Shown here one piece after another: positions 14,100 through 14,374 of a stretch of DNA of 14,374 nt. The stretch's first letter is position 1; the number at the start of each line of letters is the position of its first letter. The notes under the pieces were generated by a model, which ran no database searches, was not told where the DNA came from, and worked only from the letters and a program-made list of their open reading frames with translations. Position numbers and translations under genes: made by a program. The DNA is from Bacteroidales bacterium UBA3742. Its GTDB lineage: Bacteria > Bacteroidota > Bacteroidia > Bacteroidales > Paludibacteraceae. The stretch covers positions 1-14,374 of the forward strand of contig DFGU01000094.1 in NCBI GenBank assembly GCA_002371785.1, given 5' to 3'.

Positions 14100-14374
14100 T
14101 TATTTAACAAGTCTAACCGATTGATGGTAATTTTTCTTACTATCGTAGAGGAGTATATTATCAACGAACTCAATAATGCCTTTATCTTTTGCGGCCTTTT
14201 TGCGCTCCATCCATAAACCGGAAGCATAGGTGGACGTTGTATCATTAGGCATGGAAGCCCAGTAGAACGCATTTTTGTCTTTCCCGAAAAGATGGCCATA
14301 ACTACTCTCGTATCCATTAGCAGGGAAGTATATACTAGTTCCCTTCTTGTCAGTGACTTTATATCCTTTACCTG
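14100..14374 (-). CDS. FISUMP-like protein, C-terminal 90 residues (N-terminus beyond window)
   Basis: The minus-strand frame open from the window edge to the TAA at 14100-14102 reads GTSIYFPANGYESSYGHLFG, then FYWASMPNDTTSTYASGLWM and a closing HQSVRLVK. This is the usual ending of 'Fibrobacter succinogenes major paralogous domain' (FISUMP)-type proteins, whose common form is FLPAAGYR...YWSS...SVRPV. Such domains are found in secreted or lipid-anchored proteins of Bacteroidota and relatives and have no known enzymatic role. Only this end is visible, so signal peptide, lipobox and total length are unknown. It probably heads the operon of secreted proteins that follows. The other frame open in the same place (14317-14078) is a shadow. 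Confidence 0.7.
   Translation of the reverse strand, partial: GKGYKVTDKKGTSIYFPANGYESSYGHLFGKDKNAFYWASMPNDTTSTYASGLWMERKKAAKDKGIIEFVDNILLYDSKKNYHQSVRLVK

Noticed and set aside
14078..14317. Minus-strand frame beginning MDTRVVMAIF
   Set aside because: It overlaps the FISUMP-like C-terminus in another frame; the latter has recognisable domain residues and is open to the window edge.

Overview
The window looks like a piece of a Bacteroidota chromosome, most likely order Bacteroidales, possibly gut-associated. Four signs support this. Gene starts lack Shine-Dalgarno sequences and have A-rich leaders. Five sites fit the Bacteroidota promoter (-33 TTTG or TTGC, 19-20 bp, then -7 TAnnTTTG). There is a TonB-dependent receptor with an N-terminal carboxypeptidase-regulatory-like domain. 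There are calycin-like/PCMD proteins, a type typical of this phylum. Every gene I can support is on the minus strand, so transcription runs from high to low coordinates.

Left part (1-7550): a visibly G+C-rich envelope operon behind one clear promoter (7520-7550). The order is TonB-dependent outer-membrane receptor (4746-7490), a 724-residue calycin-like/PCMD protein with four C-terminal repeats (2504-4678), a 512-residue paralogue without those repeats (920-2458), and the N-terminal part of a third exported protein cut by the window edge (<1-890). Gaps are 29-67 bp. The exported proteins probably work with the receptor in capturing or processing a ligand at the cell surface; the ligand cannot be told from sequence.

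Middle part (7550-11660): an accessory stretch of short cassettes separated by a repeat family. It holds a promoter-to-terminator unit with no convincing gene but an 11-bp-periodic repeat array, a RelE/ParE-type toxin-antitoxin pair (8196-8680), an AAA/DUF4143 ATPase (9253-10458), and an N-terminally deleted second DUF4143 ATPase (10893-~11588). Three related intergenic repeats (R1 8034-8180, R2 8786-9198, R3 10583-10890) sit at the 3' ends of these cassettes. They have a modular U-core-U' structure with conserved hairpins, internal 32-bp repeats and a decayed promoter-like segment. This is the most unusual part of the window.

Right part (11771-14374): an A+T-rich run ending in a strong terminator. 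In transcription order it holds the C-terminal end of a FISUMP-like protein (14100->14374), a secreted 394-residue protein with an N-terminal domain resembling the FlgT/LPP20 type, a 158-residue cytosolic protein with an RX4H (HEPN-like) motif, and a small secreted 161-residue protein. The last two overlap by ATGA. Their joint function is unknown.
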